Counted from the first letter of the stretch, positions 1 through 9,508 are shown. The stretch: DNA of 55,057 nt from Spirochaetaceae bacterium (GCA_002730875.1 PCBI01000005.1:965191-1020247), one strand, 5' to 3'. Numbers and translations are program-made. The notes: a model not told the origin generated them from the sequence alone.

Positions 1-125
1 ATCTTTTGCCGGGAAGCGGGTTTAGTAATCCAATGGTCGAAGCCGGCATCTTCAGCCATCTTCCATTCTTCGGCAGATGAATTGCCAGAATAGGCCGGGA
101 TCGGCACAGATGCAGCCTCTTTTCC
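1..125 (-). pseudogene. C-terminal half of a response-regulator receiver domain, probably a remnant
   Basis: Read on the minus strand, this stretch is open from an in-frame TAA (126-128) to the window edge and translates to a typical end of a CheY-like receiver domain: VPIPAYSG (beta-4), then AEDAGFDHWITKPAS with the Gly-Phe-Asp turn and the conserved Lys-Pro. Upstream of the stop the same frame still looks receiver-like (ALPGIKGI, compare the usual MPGMDG), but the phosphoacceptor Asp is not visible and the frame runs into the oppB-like start. It is therefore most likely a decayed, 5'-truncated receiver or hybrid-kinase end. The rest lies left of the window, so an intact gene with an internal start cannot be excluded. 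Confidence 0.45.
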
Positions 126-186
126 TTACTCGTCAGAGCAACGGGCCGGAGCCCTCGCAATTAGACTCTCTTTCTCCGAAATTCCC

Positions 187-215
187 TTGATTCCAGGCAA
201 AGCCGCTGAAAGAAT
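187..215 (+). promoter_or_regulatory. Putative promoter of the ABC permease pair
   Basis: TTGATT (187-192) and AAGAAT (210-215) are separated by exactly 17 bases, each matching four of six consensus positions. The predicted transcription start is only about 5 bases before the ATG at 227 and no Shine-Dalgarno sequence is present, so the mRNA would be nearly leaderless. Prediction from sequence only. Confidence 0.35.
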
Positions 216-226
216 CCCAATACCCG

Positions 227-1210
227 ATGAAAGCCTACATTGTTCGACGGCTTCTATACACCATTCCCGTGGCCCTGGGTGTATACATAATCACTTTCTT
301 CTTGTTTCATTTACGTGATCCTATGGCCATTGCCCGGGTTCATTTGCCCCAGGGCGATGAAGCCGCCCTGCAGCAATGGGTTTTCAATCATGGATACCAT
401 TTGCCTCGCTTTCTAAATCTACCTTCGGATGCCACTGAGCCTTCTGCGGATGGCAAAGTGCATTCGTTTCTGGCGGAAAAGAGTATCTTCCATTCGCGTT
501 TCTTTCTGGGACTGGGCGATCTTCTATCCCTGGAGCTCGGTTATGATCGCTATGGCCGTCCCATTGGCGCCGAGATGGCTCGCAGGATACCGGTATCCTT
601 ATCCGTGATGGGTCCTTCTTTCGTTTTAACTGCCTTTATGGCTCTGGCTCTTTCCGTACTTTCCGCTTATCGTGCAGGCGGTGCGCTGGATCGAATTACG
701 TCCATCGCATCCATTCTGGCCCTGTCTGTGGCCTTGCCAGTATGGCTCCTGGCTACTACGTTCTTTTTTGGAAAGCTACTGCCCATATTTCCCGTGTACG
801 GCAGCGTTCTGCCTGCCATTGTTGTGGCGGTGGTGGCCGGTCTCGGAGGTCAGATTCGATTCTATCGCACAGTTTTCGCGGACCGCACCGGCGCGTTTTC
901 CGTTAAGGCTGCCCGTCTGAGAGGTTTGACCGAAGCCCGATTGGTGAGCAGGTACATCTTTCTTCCCGGACTGATTCCGGTTCTAACAACGCTGGTACTG
1001 AGTCTGCCATTTCTGATTACCGGCTCTTTGCTACTCGAGCAATACTTTGGCATTCCGGGAATGGGCGATATGATGTACAGCGCGATCATTTCGCAGGACT
1101 TCAACGTAATAGAAACCCTGGTCGTCCTGGGAGCCTTCTTGTTCATGCTGGGGACGCTAATGACGGACATTGCCTATGTTCTGGTGGATCCAAGGATGGA
1201 GCTGAAATGA
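227..1210 (+). CDS. Peptide/nickel-type ABC transporter permease (OppB/DppB family)
   Basis: Inner-membrane permease of 327 residues that would form half of the channel of an oligopeptide, dipeptide or metal-type ABC importer. The N-terminal segment YIVRRLLYTIPVALGVY followed by a hydrophobic stretch is the classic OppB start. A periplasmic loop (about 35-120) precedes further membrane segments. The cytoplasmic EAA-type loop that contacts the ATPase is at about 227-250 (KAARLRGLTEARLV then FLPGL). EQYFGIPGMG (271-280) and the C-terminal DPRMELK are family hallmarks. It overlaps the next permease by 4 bases (ATGA), so translation is coupled. No ATPase or binding protein is in the window; they may lie to the left or elsewhere. 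Substrate unknown. Confidence 0.88.
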   Translation: MKAYIVRRLLYTIPVALGVYIITFFLFHLRDPMAIARVHLPQGDEAALQQWVFNHGYHLPRFLNLPSDATEPSADGKVHSFLAEKSIFHSRFFLGLGDLLSLELGYDRYGRPIGAEMARRIPVSLSVMGPSFVLTAFMALALSVLSAYRAGGALDRITSIASILALSVALPVWLLATTFFFGKLLPIFPVYGSVLPAIVVAVVAGLGGQIRFYRTVFADRTGAFSVKAARLRGLTEARLVSRYIFLPGLIPVLTTLVLSLPFLITGSLLLEQYFGIPGMGDMMYSAIISQDFNVIETLVVLGAFLFMLGTLMTDIAYVLVDPRMELK

Positions 1211-2205
1211 TTCTGCTTCAGAACCTGTTGGTTATTCTGATCTCTGGCTCGGTTGCCTATGGAGTTCGGCGAACCTATTTGCGGAGCGCATTTCGGCGGG
1301 AACTCAAAGAAGGGTTTCGCCGTCCATTGGCGCGGTTCAGCCTATATATCCTTTTCTTCTACGCCGCTGTCGCTTTCCTGGACTTCATCTACATTAGTTC
1401 CGCGCCTGGCGATACCTTGCTACAATGGATCATATCTCTAATTCCGACAGAGGAGAGCTACTCCGCTCCCTGGGCCTTCCAGGATGCGAAGGGCAACCCG
1501 CTGAACGGCTGGCACATCTTTGGTACAAACATCAATGGAAAGGATGTGCTTGGCCTGGTACTTTCCGGAACCCGTACCGCCGTCATCCTGGGACCGGGAA
1601 GCAGTCTGCTGGCTCTCTTTCTCGGAACTACTCTGGGACTACTGGCCGGATATCTGGGCGGCAAGGTGGATGATGCCATTCAATGGGTTTATACCACTAT
1701 AGCCAGCGTTCCCTGGTTCTTGTTTGTGATTTCTTTTATTATGGTATTTGGCCGTGACCTGGTCTGGATCGCTGTAGCTATTGGACTTACCGCCTGGGTG
1801 GAGCCGGCTCGATTGATTCGCGCCGAAGCCATGCAAATACGTAGCTTGTCCTATGTTCGAAGCGCTCTGGCCGCCGGTTTTGGCACGTCTTCCATCCTTT
1901 TTCGACAAATCCTTCCAAATGTAAGTTACATAATTGTAATAACTTTTGCTCTCACCACTTCGCAGGTTATTCTAGCGGAAAGCGTGCTAACATTTATTGG
2001 CATTGGGGTGCAGCCCGGTACGGCTTCCTGGGGCATCTTGCTTACGGAAAGTAACCGGGAATTGCTTCGCAGTCCCCCGGTGTGGTGGATCTTTGCGGCC
2101 ACAACCCTGTTCGGAATACTGCCTCCTGTATTCAGTTTGAACGTAATCGCGGATACGATTCGCGATGCCACAGGATTTTCCATACTTGCGAAAAAAGATG
2201 ATTGA
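1207..2205 (+). CDS. Peptide/nickel-type ABC transporter permease (OppC/DppC family)
   Basis: Partner permease of 332 residues. HIFGTNINGKDVLGLVLSG is the usual OppC motif preceding the transport domain (HxxGTDxxGRDxxSR in the family). It is followed by GTRTAVILG, several membrane helices, an EAA-like loop (RLIRAEAMQIRSLSYVRSAL then ILPN) and AESVLTFIGIGVQPGTASWG near the C-terminus. The N-terminus has an extra hydrophobic segment (residues 1-20) before the expected first helix. The start overlaps the stop of the upstream OppB-like gene, so the two are one operon and probably a heterodimer. The absence of an ATPase downstream means it must be shared or encoded elsewhere. Confidence 0.87.
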   Translation: MILLQNLLVILISGSVAYGVRRTYLRSAFRRELKEGFRRPLARFSLYILFFYAAVAFLDFIYISSAPGDTLLQWIISLIPTEESYSAPWAFQDAKGNPLNGWHIFGTNINGKDVLGLVLSGTRTAVILGPGSSLLALFLGTTLGLLAGYLGGKVDDAIQWVYTTIASVPWFLFVISFIMVFGRDLVWIAVAIGLTAWVEPARLIRAEAMQIRSLSYVRSALAAGFGTSSILFRQILPNVSYIIVITFALTTSQVILAESVLTFIGIGVQPGTASWGILLTESNRELLRSPPVWWIFAATTLFGILPPVFSLNVIADTIRDATGFSILAKKDD

Positions 2206-2293
2206 ATAATCTGAAAAGGTAATCAGAATCCTGCAAACACCGGATAGTAACTGCAACCATGCAGAAGTTAACCGGAAACTTCTGGAGATTAAT

Positions 2294-2557
2294 ATGCCTG
2301 ATTTAGTATCGTTAATAATTTTTCTGGTGATTGGTCTGGTGGCCGGCTGGCTGGCAGGACAAATCATGAAGGGCGGCAGCTTTGGTCTGCTCGGTAACCT
2401 GATTGTAGGTGTTATCGGCGCCGTTCTTGGTGGATGGCTTCTCGGCCCATTCGTGCATAGCATCATTCCCGGGCCTGCGATCATTGGGAACATTGTAGTA
2501 GCTACTCTGGGGGCTATCATCCTGCTCTTTTTGATTGGACTGATCTCCAAAAAATGA
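2294..2557 (+). CDS. GlsB/YeaQ/YmgE family small membrane protein
   Basis: An 87-residue, very hydrophobic protein of the transglycosylase-associated / GlsB-YeaQ family. Three membrane segments are visible: residues 5-22, about 30-50 around the Gly-rich GLLGNLIVGVIGAVLGGWL, and 60-84, ending in a short basic tail SKK. The family is linked to envelope and general stress in many bacteria, but its biochemical role is not known. A GGAG ribosome site (2284-2287) supports the ATG at 2294. The gene is 88 bases after the permease operon and is followed by a strong hairpin. Confidence 0.85.
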   Translation: MPDLVSLIIFLVIGLVAGWLAGQIMKGGSFGLLGNLIVGVIGAVLGGWLLGPFVHSIIPGPAIIGNIVVATLGAIILLFLIGLISKK

Positions 2558-2563
2558 CGATCT

Positions 2564-2592
2564 ATACCACAGGCCTTTCTGGCCTGTGGTAT
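2564..2592 (+). promoter_or_regulatory. Perfect 12-bp hairpin ending one base before the chemoreceptor start codon
   Basis: ATACCACAGGCC (2564-2575), loop TTTCT, GGCCTGTGGTAT (2581-2592). The stem begins 6 bases after the stop of the GlsB-like gene and ends one base before the ATG at 2594. There is no U-tract, so it is not a standard intrinsic terminator in either direction. It could end the upstream transcript, protect an mRNA end or control translation of the chemoreceptor. Confidence 0.6.
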
Positions 2593-2593
2593 C

Positions 2594-4693
2594 ATGGCGA
2601 ATCCTTTTCTGTCACCTCTCAAATGGCTCAATAGCACCTCGGCCGCCGGACGGCTGCTGCTTCTCGTTGTGCTACTGATCGGCTCTCTGGCCTATCAGGA
2701 TATTTCTCTGGCGTACCGCGACTATTCCCTCATTACCCGGGCCCAGACCGAAGAAGACGGGGTTGCTCTCATGCGCAGCGTCAGCAAGCTGATGCGCAGC
2801 ATTCAATATGAAAGAGGAGCGGCCGCCGTGTACCGGGTTACCGGGGATGCTCTTTATCGAGCGCGGCTGGAAGAACACTTCTCGGGCACCGATTCGGTGC
2901 TTAAAGAGTCCAGCGCTGTATGGCAGCACACCGGTCTCAGCTCCAGCAAGAAGCACTATCTGGACCTAAAAAAGAGTCTGGAAAAGCTTCGATCCGGCGG
3001 CGTTCCTTCTGCGGCGGACTATGCAGCCCTGGACCGCGAACTTTATATGCTCGTGGAGGAGATCCTCTACGAGTCCGGCCTGATTCTGGATCCGGACAAG
3101 TTGCGCATTTATCTCATCCTCGCTGCCTTTCAGGTCATTCCCGAGCAATCGGATCTGGCGCTGGAAATGCAAGAGATCCTCACCGTGGGACTGGAAACCG
3201 GCGGCCTGGACGCGGTTTCCCGAAGAAGGCTCAATGGAGTGGAGTCCCGTCTGGATGCGGCCGGCATCAAACTTCAAGAAAAGATCGAAAAGATCAATCG
3301 TCAGAACACCGCCTTACAGAACCGTCTGAAGGCTCCCCTGGAGCGATACGAACGCACCTATGCGGCTCTGAAGACCCTGGTCCGTTCCGGGGATGCATTT
3401 GAGCAGGCAGGCCGCTTAACCACCACCGTAGAGAATCTGGTTGGAGCCGAGCGATCTTTGCAGGAAGCCATCCTGGAAGAGCTGGAAAGGGAATTATCTG
3501 CGGAAGTAGAGTCTCTATGGCGCGAGATCATCATTACCAGTATAGCTGCAGCGCTTCTGACTCTATTCGTAATCGTATTGTCTATAAGCATTGTTCGGGG
3601 CATTCGGCGATCTATCCGGGATGCGAAAGGGCTGGCCGCCGCCATCGCAACCGGCGAACTGGCTCGTCGCATTGAAGGTCATGGCAAGGACGAACTGGGG
3701 CAACTCATGCGAAGTCTTAATGACATGGCCGATAACCTGAGTCAGTTGATCGGCCGCATTCGCTCCAACTCCGAAAAGATAACCCAGTCCAGTCAGAACC
3801 TGGCGGCCACATCCGAAGAGTTTAGCTCTACTTCTGAAGAGCAGGCCGCCGCCGTAGAAGAGGTGTCTGCCACAGCGGAAGAGCTCAGCGCCACCGCCGG
3901 AAAAGTTAGCGAAGCCACTCAGAAAGCGGTGGAATCCGTGCGAAAAATCCGCCAGCATGTGGATCACCTTGTGGAATCCAACCTGATGGTAATGCAGTCC
4001 CTTTCCGAGCTATCCGATTCCTCCCGTATGGCCGCGGAAAAGGCTACCTACAACCAGAATCAGATCGGACAGGCTACCTCGGCCATGCAGCAAATCGAAC
4101 TGGCTACGCGAAAGATCGGTGACTTTGTGCAGATTATTACCGAGATCTCCGAGAGAACCAATCTGCTTTCGCTGAACGCGGCCATCGAAGCGGCCCGCGC
4201 CGGGGATGCCGGCCGAGGGTTTGCCGTGGTGGCGGGAGAGATTACCAGGCTGGCGGATCAGACTCAACAAAGCGCCAGGGAAGTGGAACAATCCATCGAA
4301 GAAACCCTGGGAAGCATCAAGAACGGAGTGAGCACCGTTCAAAGCGTTTCAGAGAATATGAACGTCATCTTGAATGAGGTGCAAAAGATCGATTCGCAGG
4401 TTAAGTCCATAGAAGGAAATGCTTCGCAGCACACGGACAATGTGACCGGGATTACGGACAGCGCGCAGATCGTAGAAAAGGTCATCGGCGAGATCCATAC
4501 CGGCGCCGATGAACAGAAACGCGCCACCGATGAAGTGGAACGCACCATGGAAGACATCAATCGTAGTTCGCAGAACGTTTCGGAAGGGGCGGGGAACCTG
4601 GCCAATCTGGCCGGCGACCTGAGCGATCTTGCAGAGACCATGCTTTCCGATGTGCAGAAATTCCACGTAAAGGACGAGCATTCGGATTCCTGA
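2594..4693 (+). CDS. Methyl-accepting chemotaxis protein with NIT-like sensor region
   Basis: Membrane chemoreceptor of 699 residues. TM1 is at about 20-35 ([12 protein letters not shown]). The periplasmic region carries [12 protein letters not shown] (69-80), resembling the ERG-S-A signature of NIT (nitrate/nitrite sensing) domains, so a small-anion ligand is possible but unproven. TM2 is at about 310-332, followed by a HAMP domain and a long coiled-coil signalling region. The hairpin tip that binds CheW and CheA is recognisable at about 516-560 ([18 protein letters not shown], then [10 protein letters not shown]). There is no C-terminal pentapeptide for CheR tethering. No ribosome-binding site is free: the ATG directly follows a 12-bp hairpin. 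No other chemotaxis gene is nearby. Confidence 0.9.
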   Translation: MANPFLSPLKWLNSTSAAGRLLLLVVLLIGSLAYQDISLAYRDYSLITRAQTEEDGVALMRSVSKLMRSIQYERGAAAVYRVTGDALYRARLEEHFSGTDSVLKESSAVWQHTGLSSSKKHYLDLKKSLEKLRSGGVPSAADYAALDRELYMLVEEILYESGLILDPDKLRIYLILAAFQVIPEQSDLALEMQEILTVGLETGGLDAVSRRRLNGVESRLDAAGIKLQEKIEKINRQNTALQNRLKAPLERYERTYAALKTLVRSGDAFEQAGRLTTTVENLVGAERSLQEAILEELERELSAEVESLWREIIITSIAAALLTLFVIVLSISIVRGIRRSIRDAKGLAAAIATGELARRIEGHGKDELGQLMRSLNDMADNLSQLIGRIRSNSEKITQSSQNLAATSEEFSSTSEEQAAAVEEVSATAEELSATAGKVSEATQKAVESVRKIRQHVDHLVESNLMVMQSLSELSDSSRMAAEKATYNQNQIGQATSAMQQIELATRKIGDFVQIITEISERTNLLSLNAAIEAARAGDAGRGFAVVAGEITRLADQTQQSAREVEQSIEETLGSIKNGVSTVQSVSENMNVILNEVQKIDSQVKSIEGNASQHTDNVTGITDSAQIVEKVIGEIHTGADEQKRATDEVERTMEDINRSSQNVSEGAGNLANLAGDLSDLAETMLSDVQKFHVKDEHSDS

Positions 4694-4705
4694 AAGGAAA
4701 GCTGT

Positions 4706-4735
4706 GTTCCGGTCAGCGTGTAGCTCTTTCGGAAC
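4706..4735. terminator. Candidate bidirectional terminator between convergent genes
   Basis: GTTCCG (4706-4711) pairs with CGGAAC (4730-4735), with an inner AGC/GCT stem. It lies between the convergent chemoreceptor and transporter genes and overlaps the last base of the transporter stop codon. It is weak and lacks a clear U-tract on either strand. Confidence 0.35.
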
Positions 4736-6960
4736 TATATCTCCTTTTTTTCCGTTGTGTTTACGAACAGTACGTCGCCTACGTCTTCAAACCCGCTGAA
4801 TACATCCGGGCTCCCTTTATGCTTCAGGATCTCCTCGCGAAGACCTACAATGACCAGGTCTGCATTCGCGGAATTTCGATTGATCAGGCTACGAATGGGT
4901 TGATCGGGCTCATGTTCGATGATCTGAACGTGACTGGCCGATATCGGTAAGCGACCCATGCTGATCAGTGACTGCAATTTCTGATTTTCCGTTTCCAGCT
5001 TGTCCCTTGGCGCCACGTCGAATATTTTCATGAAACCGCCTTCCCATTGCGGGTGTCCCAGCAGGATGTAGGCGATCAGCACCATCAGGTTTCCGTTCGC
5101 GTAATCGTTTTCCGTGATCCATATATGGATTTCATGCTTGTAGCCGAACTTTCGCGGCGACGAACCCAGGATCATCAGGTCGAACTGTTTGGCCTTGATG
5201 ATGGGAATATTGTCTATAATGTCTTCCAGTTCTTCCGGATGTTCCCGGTTGTACTCGAACAGGATCATATTGTTTTCCCGGCCGGATACCCCGGGCAATT
5301 GCAGAACCTGGGCAATGGCGGTCGTGTACGACGGACTGACCATGGTGGAGAAAAACACATTGCTACGGGAAATGTCGGCAATGTGCACCAATCGTTGCAA
5401 TGCTTCGTCCGCCTCTTCGCGAGTGCTCCGGGATAAGTAGCCTTTGATGTAATGGATGTATGTGCCGAAGCCGTATTTGTGGGAAATCCAGCGGAGCATT
5501 TCAATGGCATCATATCGCTCAAAGGATCTTTCTGATAGACAGATGATGAATGGACGCCAGTGCGAATCGGCTCGCGCCTCGGACTTCTGTAGAACGATCT
5601 GCAGTTGTCGAGCAATCTGAAACATGGCGCCCTGGAAAATTGCTGCCAACCCGGTCTGGCCAGGATTTGATTTCACAATCGCCAGGTATAGAGCGGTCAT
5701 GAATAGGGCAGCCAGGCCGGAAAACAATGGACTGATCTGAAACATCATTATGAAACACAAAATCGCGCCCGGCAGGGATATCCACCAGCGGCTGCGAAAG
5801 GATGGTCGGTAGGCCGGATCGGCGGCGAAATGCTCCAGAAAAGATATCAAACACAGCGACCCATAGGTAAGCATGAAAAACATTGTGATGATCTGGGCGA
5901 CGAAGTCCACATCGCCGATGAGTACGAAAACAAGGGCAATGGCCAGTGTAGCGAGGAGTCCGTTGGCGGGTTCGCCGGTCCTGGGGCTGATGAAGGCCAG
6001 TCTGCGATTTACGATTTTCGCGCCGAAGATCTTGTCGTTGGCAAGAGCCTGGAGCGTGCGAGGGGCTACCATGATGGAACCCAGGGCGCTGCTAATGGTG
6101 GCGCAGGCCAGTCCAATGGGAATAATCGGACCCCAGGCGGAGATTTTACTCATGATCAGTTGGTCCCCGGCGAGATCCTCCAGACTTGCGCTGGCCGCAA
6201 GTTTGTACAGCAGGAACATGTAAATGATCATTCCTATGATGGTGGCGCCCATGGTGCCCACGGGAATGGATCGACCGGGGTTCTTCAGATCGCCGGAAAG
6301 ACCGACGCCCGCAGTCATACCGGTTAAGGCCGGAAAGACAATGGCAAAAACTCTGAAGAAGGAGTCGTTGTCCGCCACCGTCTCGCGAAAGGGAATACTT
6401 ACCGGCGGGTTCTCCGGATTACCGGAAAAGAAAAATACAAGGGATACAAACAGTACCAGCACGATTGCGTACAGTAGAGCAACGCCGGAGCCAGCTCCCC
6501 GGAGGTAGAGAATCAGAAAAAGGATCAGTAGCGCTGGAACACTTACAAAGCGTGCATCGGAGATCAATATTCCGGTTGTTCCGTGGAGCCAGGCAAACAA
6601 CGGCTGAAAGGATTGCGCAAAGGCAATCAAATAGAACGCTACGCTAATTGCCTGCGAGATGTAGAGCGCGATTCCGATGGACGCTCCAATGTGCAAACCG
6701 AATGAACGGCTTATGATATAGTACTCACCGCCGCCTTCAACGCGCTGGTTAGTGGCAATCTCAGAAACGGCCATGGCCGTGGGAATGGTAATGCAATGAC
6801 CGATCAGGATTATGGCCCAGGCGCCATAAAGACCCACATGAGCTACGGCATATCCGAAACGCAGAAACATGATGGCGCCCAGGATTGTGGAAATCGCAGT
6901 GAAGAAAACGGGAGCCGTTCCCATTGCGGGTTTTGCGCGGCCGGACCTGGGGTTTGCCAT
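4735..6960 (-). CDS. SLC12-like (cation-chloride cotransporter type) APC-superfamily transporter
   Basis: A large permease of about 741 residues. The N-terminal half has about 12 membrane segments with family-typical motifs: ISTILGAIMFLRFGYAV in the first helix, SEIATNQRVEGGGEYYIISR (matching the GGGxYYxISR signature of Na-K-Cl cotransporters), and GDLKNPGRSIPVGT. The C-terminal ~270 residues are soluble and resemble the universal-stress-like cytosolic tail of SLC12 proteins. Likely function is symport of ions or amino acids; the substrate cannot be read from sequence. The start is uncertain: the ATG at 6958-6960 is preferred, but a TTG at 6991-6993 adds 11 residues. Neither has a convincing ribosome site. 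It lies downstream of the receptor gene on the same strand, with a 300-base gap. Confidence 0.82.
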   Translation of the reverse strand: MANPRSGRAKPAMGTAPVFFTAISTILGAIMFLRFGYAVAHVGLYGAWAIILIGHCITIPTAMAVSEIATNQRVEGGGEYYIISRSFGLHIGASIGIALYISQAISVAFYLIAFAQSFQPLFAWLHGTTGILISDARFVSVPALLILFLILYLRGAGSGVALLYAIVLVLFVSLVFFFSGNPENPPVSIPFRETVADNDSFFRVFAIVFPALTGMTAGVGLSGDLKNPGRSIPVGTMGATIIGMIIYMFLLYKLAASASLEDLAGDQLIMSKISAWGPIIPIGLACATISSALGSIMVAPRTLQALANDKIFGAKIVNRRLAFISPRTGEPANGLLATLAIALVFVLIGDVDFVAQIITMFFMLTYGSLCLISFLEHFAADPAYRPSFRSRWWISLPGAILCFIMMFQISPLFSGLAALFMTALYLAIVKSNPGQTGLAAIFQGAMFQIARQLQIVLQKSEARADSHWRPFIICLSERSFERYDAIEMLRWISHKYGFGTYIHYIKGYLSRSTREEADEALQRLVHIADISRSNVFFSTMVSPSYTTAIAQVLQLPGVSGRENNMILFEYNREHPEELEDIIDNIPIIKAKQFDLMILGSSPRKFGYKHEIHIWITENDYANGNLMVLIAYILLGHPQWEGGFMKIFDVAPRDKLETENQKLQSLISMGRLPISASHVQIIEHEPDQPIRSLINRNSANADLVIVGLREEILKHKGSPDVFSGFEDVGDVLFVNTTEKKEI

Positions 6961-7206
6961 GCGTTTATTTTGAGAACTCACCGGACTATGCAAGCCCGAA
7001 AATCGCGGCGCATTTATCTTCCCGCATCCTGACTATGTCTTTATTCGGGTTCGGACCGGCAAAGCTGGACAACTGCACATCTGTACAATTGCATCGCCGG
7101 GGATTGACCCGGCGCCTCAGTGCATAGCTGCTCCGTAATACTGCACCGGAATTTGAGATCTATTTGGGTTTCATGTGTTTTCGGAATCGAAGGCGGTGAT
7201 TCGGGA

Positions 7207-7244
7207 CAATGGCAGTAATCTCAGGCAATGGCAGTGACTCCAGG
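7207..7244. repeat. Imperfect 19-bp tandem duplication
   Basis: Two adjacent 19-base units (7207-7225 and 7226-7244) both begin CAATGGCAGT and end CAGG, with 15 of 19 positions equal. They lie in the 301-base gap between the transporter start and the receptor stop codon. Nothing else is recognised in that gap. Confidence 0.6.
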
Positions 7245-7261
7245 CAAGGCATTGAGCTCGG

Positions 7262-9508
7262 TTAGCGTCTTTCGCGGATTAGCTCGAACTTCTTAACCAG
7301 GGTAACCTGGTTGCCTTTGTGATTGTAGCGCACCTGATCGAATTCGCTACGGGCTATCTGTATGCCTCTTCCATGGCCCAGGCGTTCCTCATTGGCCTGA
7401 CTGGCGCCTTTGCGAAGCATTTCTTTATGGTTAAATCCGGGCCCCTCATCGGTGATCCGAAAACCTACATAGGAAGGAGTGAGAACATAATCCACCTTCA
7501 CTTTCTTTTCCTTGAATGCCGGGTCTGCCTGTCGCTTCCTGAACAGTTCAATGTAGTTCCCTTCCCGGGTGGCCGTTGTTTTTTCGTCGTACGTGATGTG
7601 CAGGTTGCCGTGCTCCATGGCATTGATAATCATTTCGCGCAACGCCATCTGGATGGCCGCAATTTGTTCGCCGGTGAGAAAATGATGTAGATGTTGCGTT
7701 AATCGCTGACTCATCTGATCGCTCAAGGTTATGTAGTTTGCCAGAAAATAGGTTTGCTTTTCGGAAAAGAGATACTGGCCGAGAGAGTCTTCGATGTATC
7801 CGGAAGCCCGGCCGTAGATGATTCCATCGGTGTTGTTTCGAGAGTCCGGGATGAACTGCAGCAGAACGTTCATCTGTCTGGGTTCGCCCAGTATGTTTCT
7901 AAAGTCGAAGGGAAAGCCCACCAGGGAGCGACTTGCTACAACCTCGTCGATCTTCTCTCTGAGAAGCACTCGACCAATCGTTTCGTGGGCTGCCAGTTCG
8001 GTGATGTTTCTTCCAATTAGTTTTTTGGCCGATCGTCCCAGATGATTCTGCGACTGACGGTTCATGGTAAGTATTTCTCCGGTAGGGCTGACCGAAAAGA
8101 TCAGCTCCGCCGAATTCTCCACCAGTTGCCGGTACTTCTCCTCGCTGAACTCAAGAACCTGCTGGGTCTGCATCAACTTGGAGATGTTTGCACGAAGGCG
8201 ATGCACAAGCTTTTCCTTCTGCAGGTGCGCCGTCGAGAATGCGCTGGATAGAGCAATTCCCATGCAGAACACAAAGGCCATGAATCCTTCTTCGGTGAGT
8301 CCTACCATGGCGAATAGATTCAAGTACCCCAGGATATCCAATACAGTAGTGACTCCAAAAACAATGTAGCCAATCACAATGATGCGCGCTTCCTGGATCC
8401 CTTTTCGCAGAGCGCGAAGACTGACTGTGGTCCCCCACACAAGTCCAATGGCATGCGAAAGCAAAGTAGCCGGCACCGCGTACTTTTCCGTATAGTACAT
8501 TCCCTGTTCCCAGAAGAGCGAGGTAAGGCTGAAAAGAGACATGGCGATGCAGAATACCATCAATGTCTTTTCCGGGAAGCGAACCGTGAACCTGTAGAAA
8601 TTCTTCAGGAACTGCAGGTGGAAGATCGCAATCCATATGAGCGATTGGAATAGAATCTGATGCTCCAGAAGATAGTTCTCATACCAGAAAGAGATCAACG
8701 TGTGAAGCGAAAGCACAACCAGGCCAAAGGAGCCGGCGAACAGCCCAAAATAGAGATAGGATAGCGCCCGGCGATACAGCAAGAATAGACCTATGTGCTG
8801 CACGCCCACGATTATGAATATAAGGCCGAGTACCGAATGCCAGATAATGTCGCGTTCATAGAGGGAGTGTACCGCTTCCCGGGGGCCCAGAAACACCCCC
8901 GAAGTTATAAAACCTCCGACCCCGTGGTAGCCGGCATTGCGAATCGTAATGATGTTTCGTCCAGGTTCGATGAACTCCAGGGGAATATCATAAACCGCGG
9001 TTCGGTGCCCCGACTCCAGTAATATGCCGTTTGCGCCAATGATTCCGTTACTGCCCACCAGATTGCCGTTCCAGTGGACCTCGGCGGCCGCATCGGTATG
9101 GGGAAGAAGCAAAGACAGGCCCTGTCGCGATGCCTGAAGCTCTTGAATGGCATCGTTCTGCATATCCACGTTTAGTCGGTACCAGGCGCTGCCCTCTATA
9201 TGAAACCCCGCCTGGTGCCAGCTAAGCGGTATGCGAAGCATCAAGGCCTTCCTTATGGATGGGGCGGATTGCAGTACCGCTGCGGGAGGCAGGTCTTCGG
9301 GAAAAAAGAGCCATTCCCCGGTTAGCCGGTAGGTGGCGGCTTCCGAAACAGTAACCGTGCCATCGATGGGACTTCCATTCTTTGCCGGGCTGCAGTTGAT
9401 GAACAATGGCCCCAGAAATAGCAGAGTGGCCAGAGCCAGCAGCCCTCCCCGGGCCGGCGGGCAGACATAATGGTTGTCTACAGGAATATGTTGCCGCTTT
9501 CTATACAT
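7262..9508 (-). CDS. Lipoprotein 7TM-DISM receptor with PAS and RsbW-like ATPase domains
   Basis: A 748-residue signalling protein. The N-terminus is a lipoprotein signal (LFLGPLFINC, lipidated Cys39) followed by a galactose-binding-fold sensor of 7TMR-DISM type (about 50-215). Seven membrane segments (about 220-415), a coiled coil and a PAS domain (about 450-570, EKYRQLVENSAELIF) follow. The C-terminal GHKL ATPase resembles anti-sigma-factor kinases: N-box REMIINAMEHGN, G1 DEGPGF, G2 GHGRGIQIA. No phosphoacceptor His domain is visible. It may therefore phosphorylate a serine on a partner, as RsbW does, rather than act as a classical histidine kinase; this is inference. Its ATG is 3 bases from that of the divergent PhoD-like gene. 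Confidence 0.8.
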   Translation of the reverse strand: MYRKRQHIPVDNHYVCPPARGGLLALATLLFLGPLFINCSPAKNGSPIDGTVTVSEAATYRLTGEWLFFPEDLPPAAVLQSAPSIRKALMLRIPLSWHQAGFHIEGSAWYRLNVDMQNDAIQELQASRQGLSLLLPHTDAAAEVHWNGNLVGSNGIIGANGILLESGHRTAVYDIPLEFIEPGRNIITIRNAGYHGVGGFITSGVFLGPREAVHSLYERDIIWHSVLGLIFIIVGVQHIGLFLLYRRALSYLYFGLFAGSFGLVVLSLHTLISFWYENYLLEHQILFQSLIWIAIFHLQFLKNFYRFTVRFPEKTLMVFCIAMSLFSLTSLFWEQGMYYTEKYAVPATLLSHAIGLVWGTTVSLRALRKGIQEARIIVIGYIVFGVTTVLDILGYLNLFAMVGLTEEGFMAFVFCMGIALSSAFSTAHLQKEKLVHRLRANISKLMQTQQVLEFSEEKYRQLVENSAELIFSVSPTGEILTMNRQSQNHLGRSAKKLIGRNITELAAHETIGRVLLREKIDEVVASRSLVGFPFDFRNILGEPRQMNVLLQFIPDSRNNTDGIIYGRASGYIEDSLGQYLFSEKQTYFLANYITLSDQMSQRLTQHLHHFLTGEQIAAIQMALREMIINAMEHGNLHITYDEKTTATREGNYIELFRKRQADPAFKEKKVKVDYVLTPSYVGFRITDEGPGFNHKEMLRKGASQANEERLGHGRGIQIARSEFDQVRYNHKGNQVTLVKKFELIRERR

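Noticed and set aside
1..80. Plus-strand reading as the end of a solute-binding protein upstream of the permeases
   Set aside because: The minus-strand frame gives a far better match (receiver-domain end); the plus frame shows no binding-protein motif.
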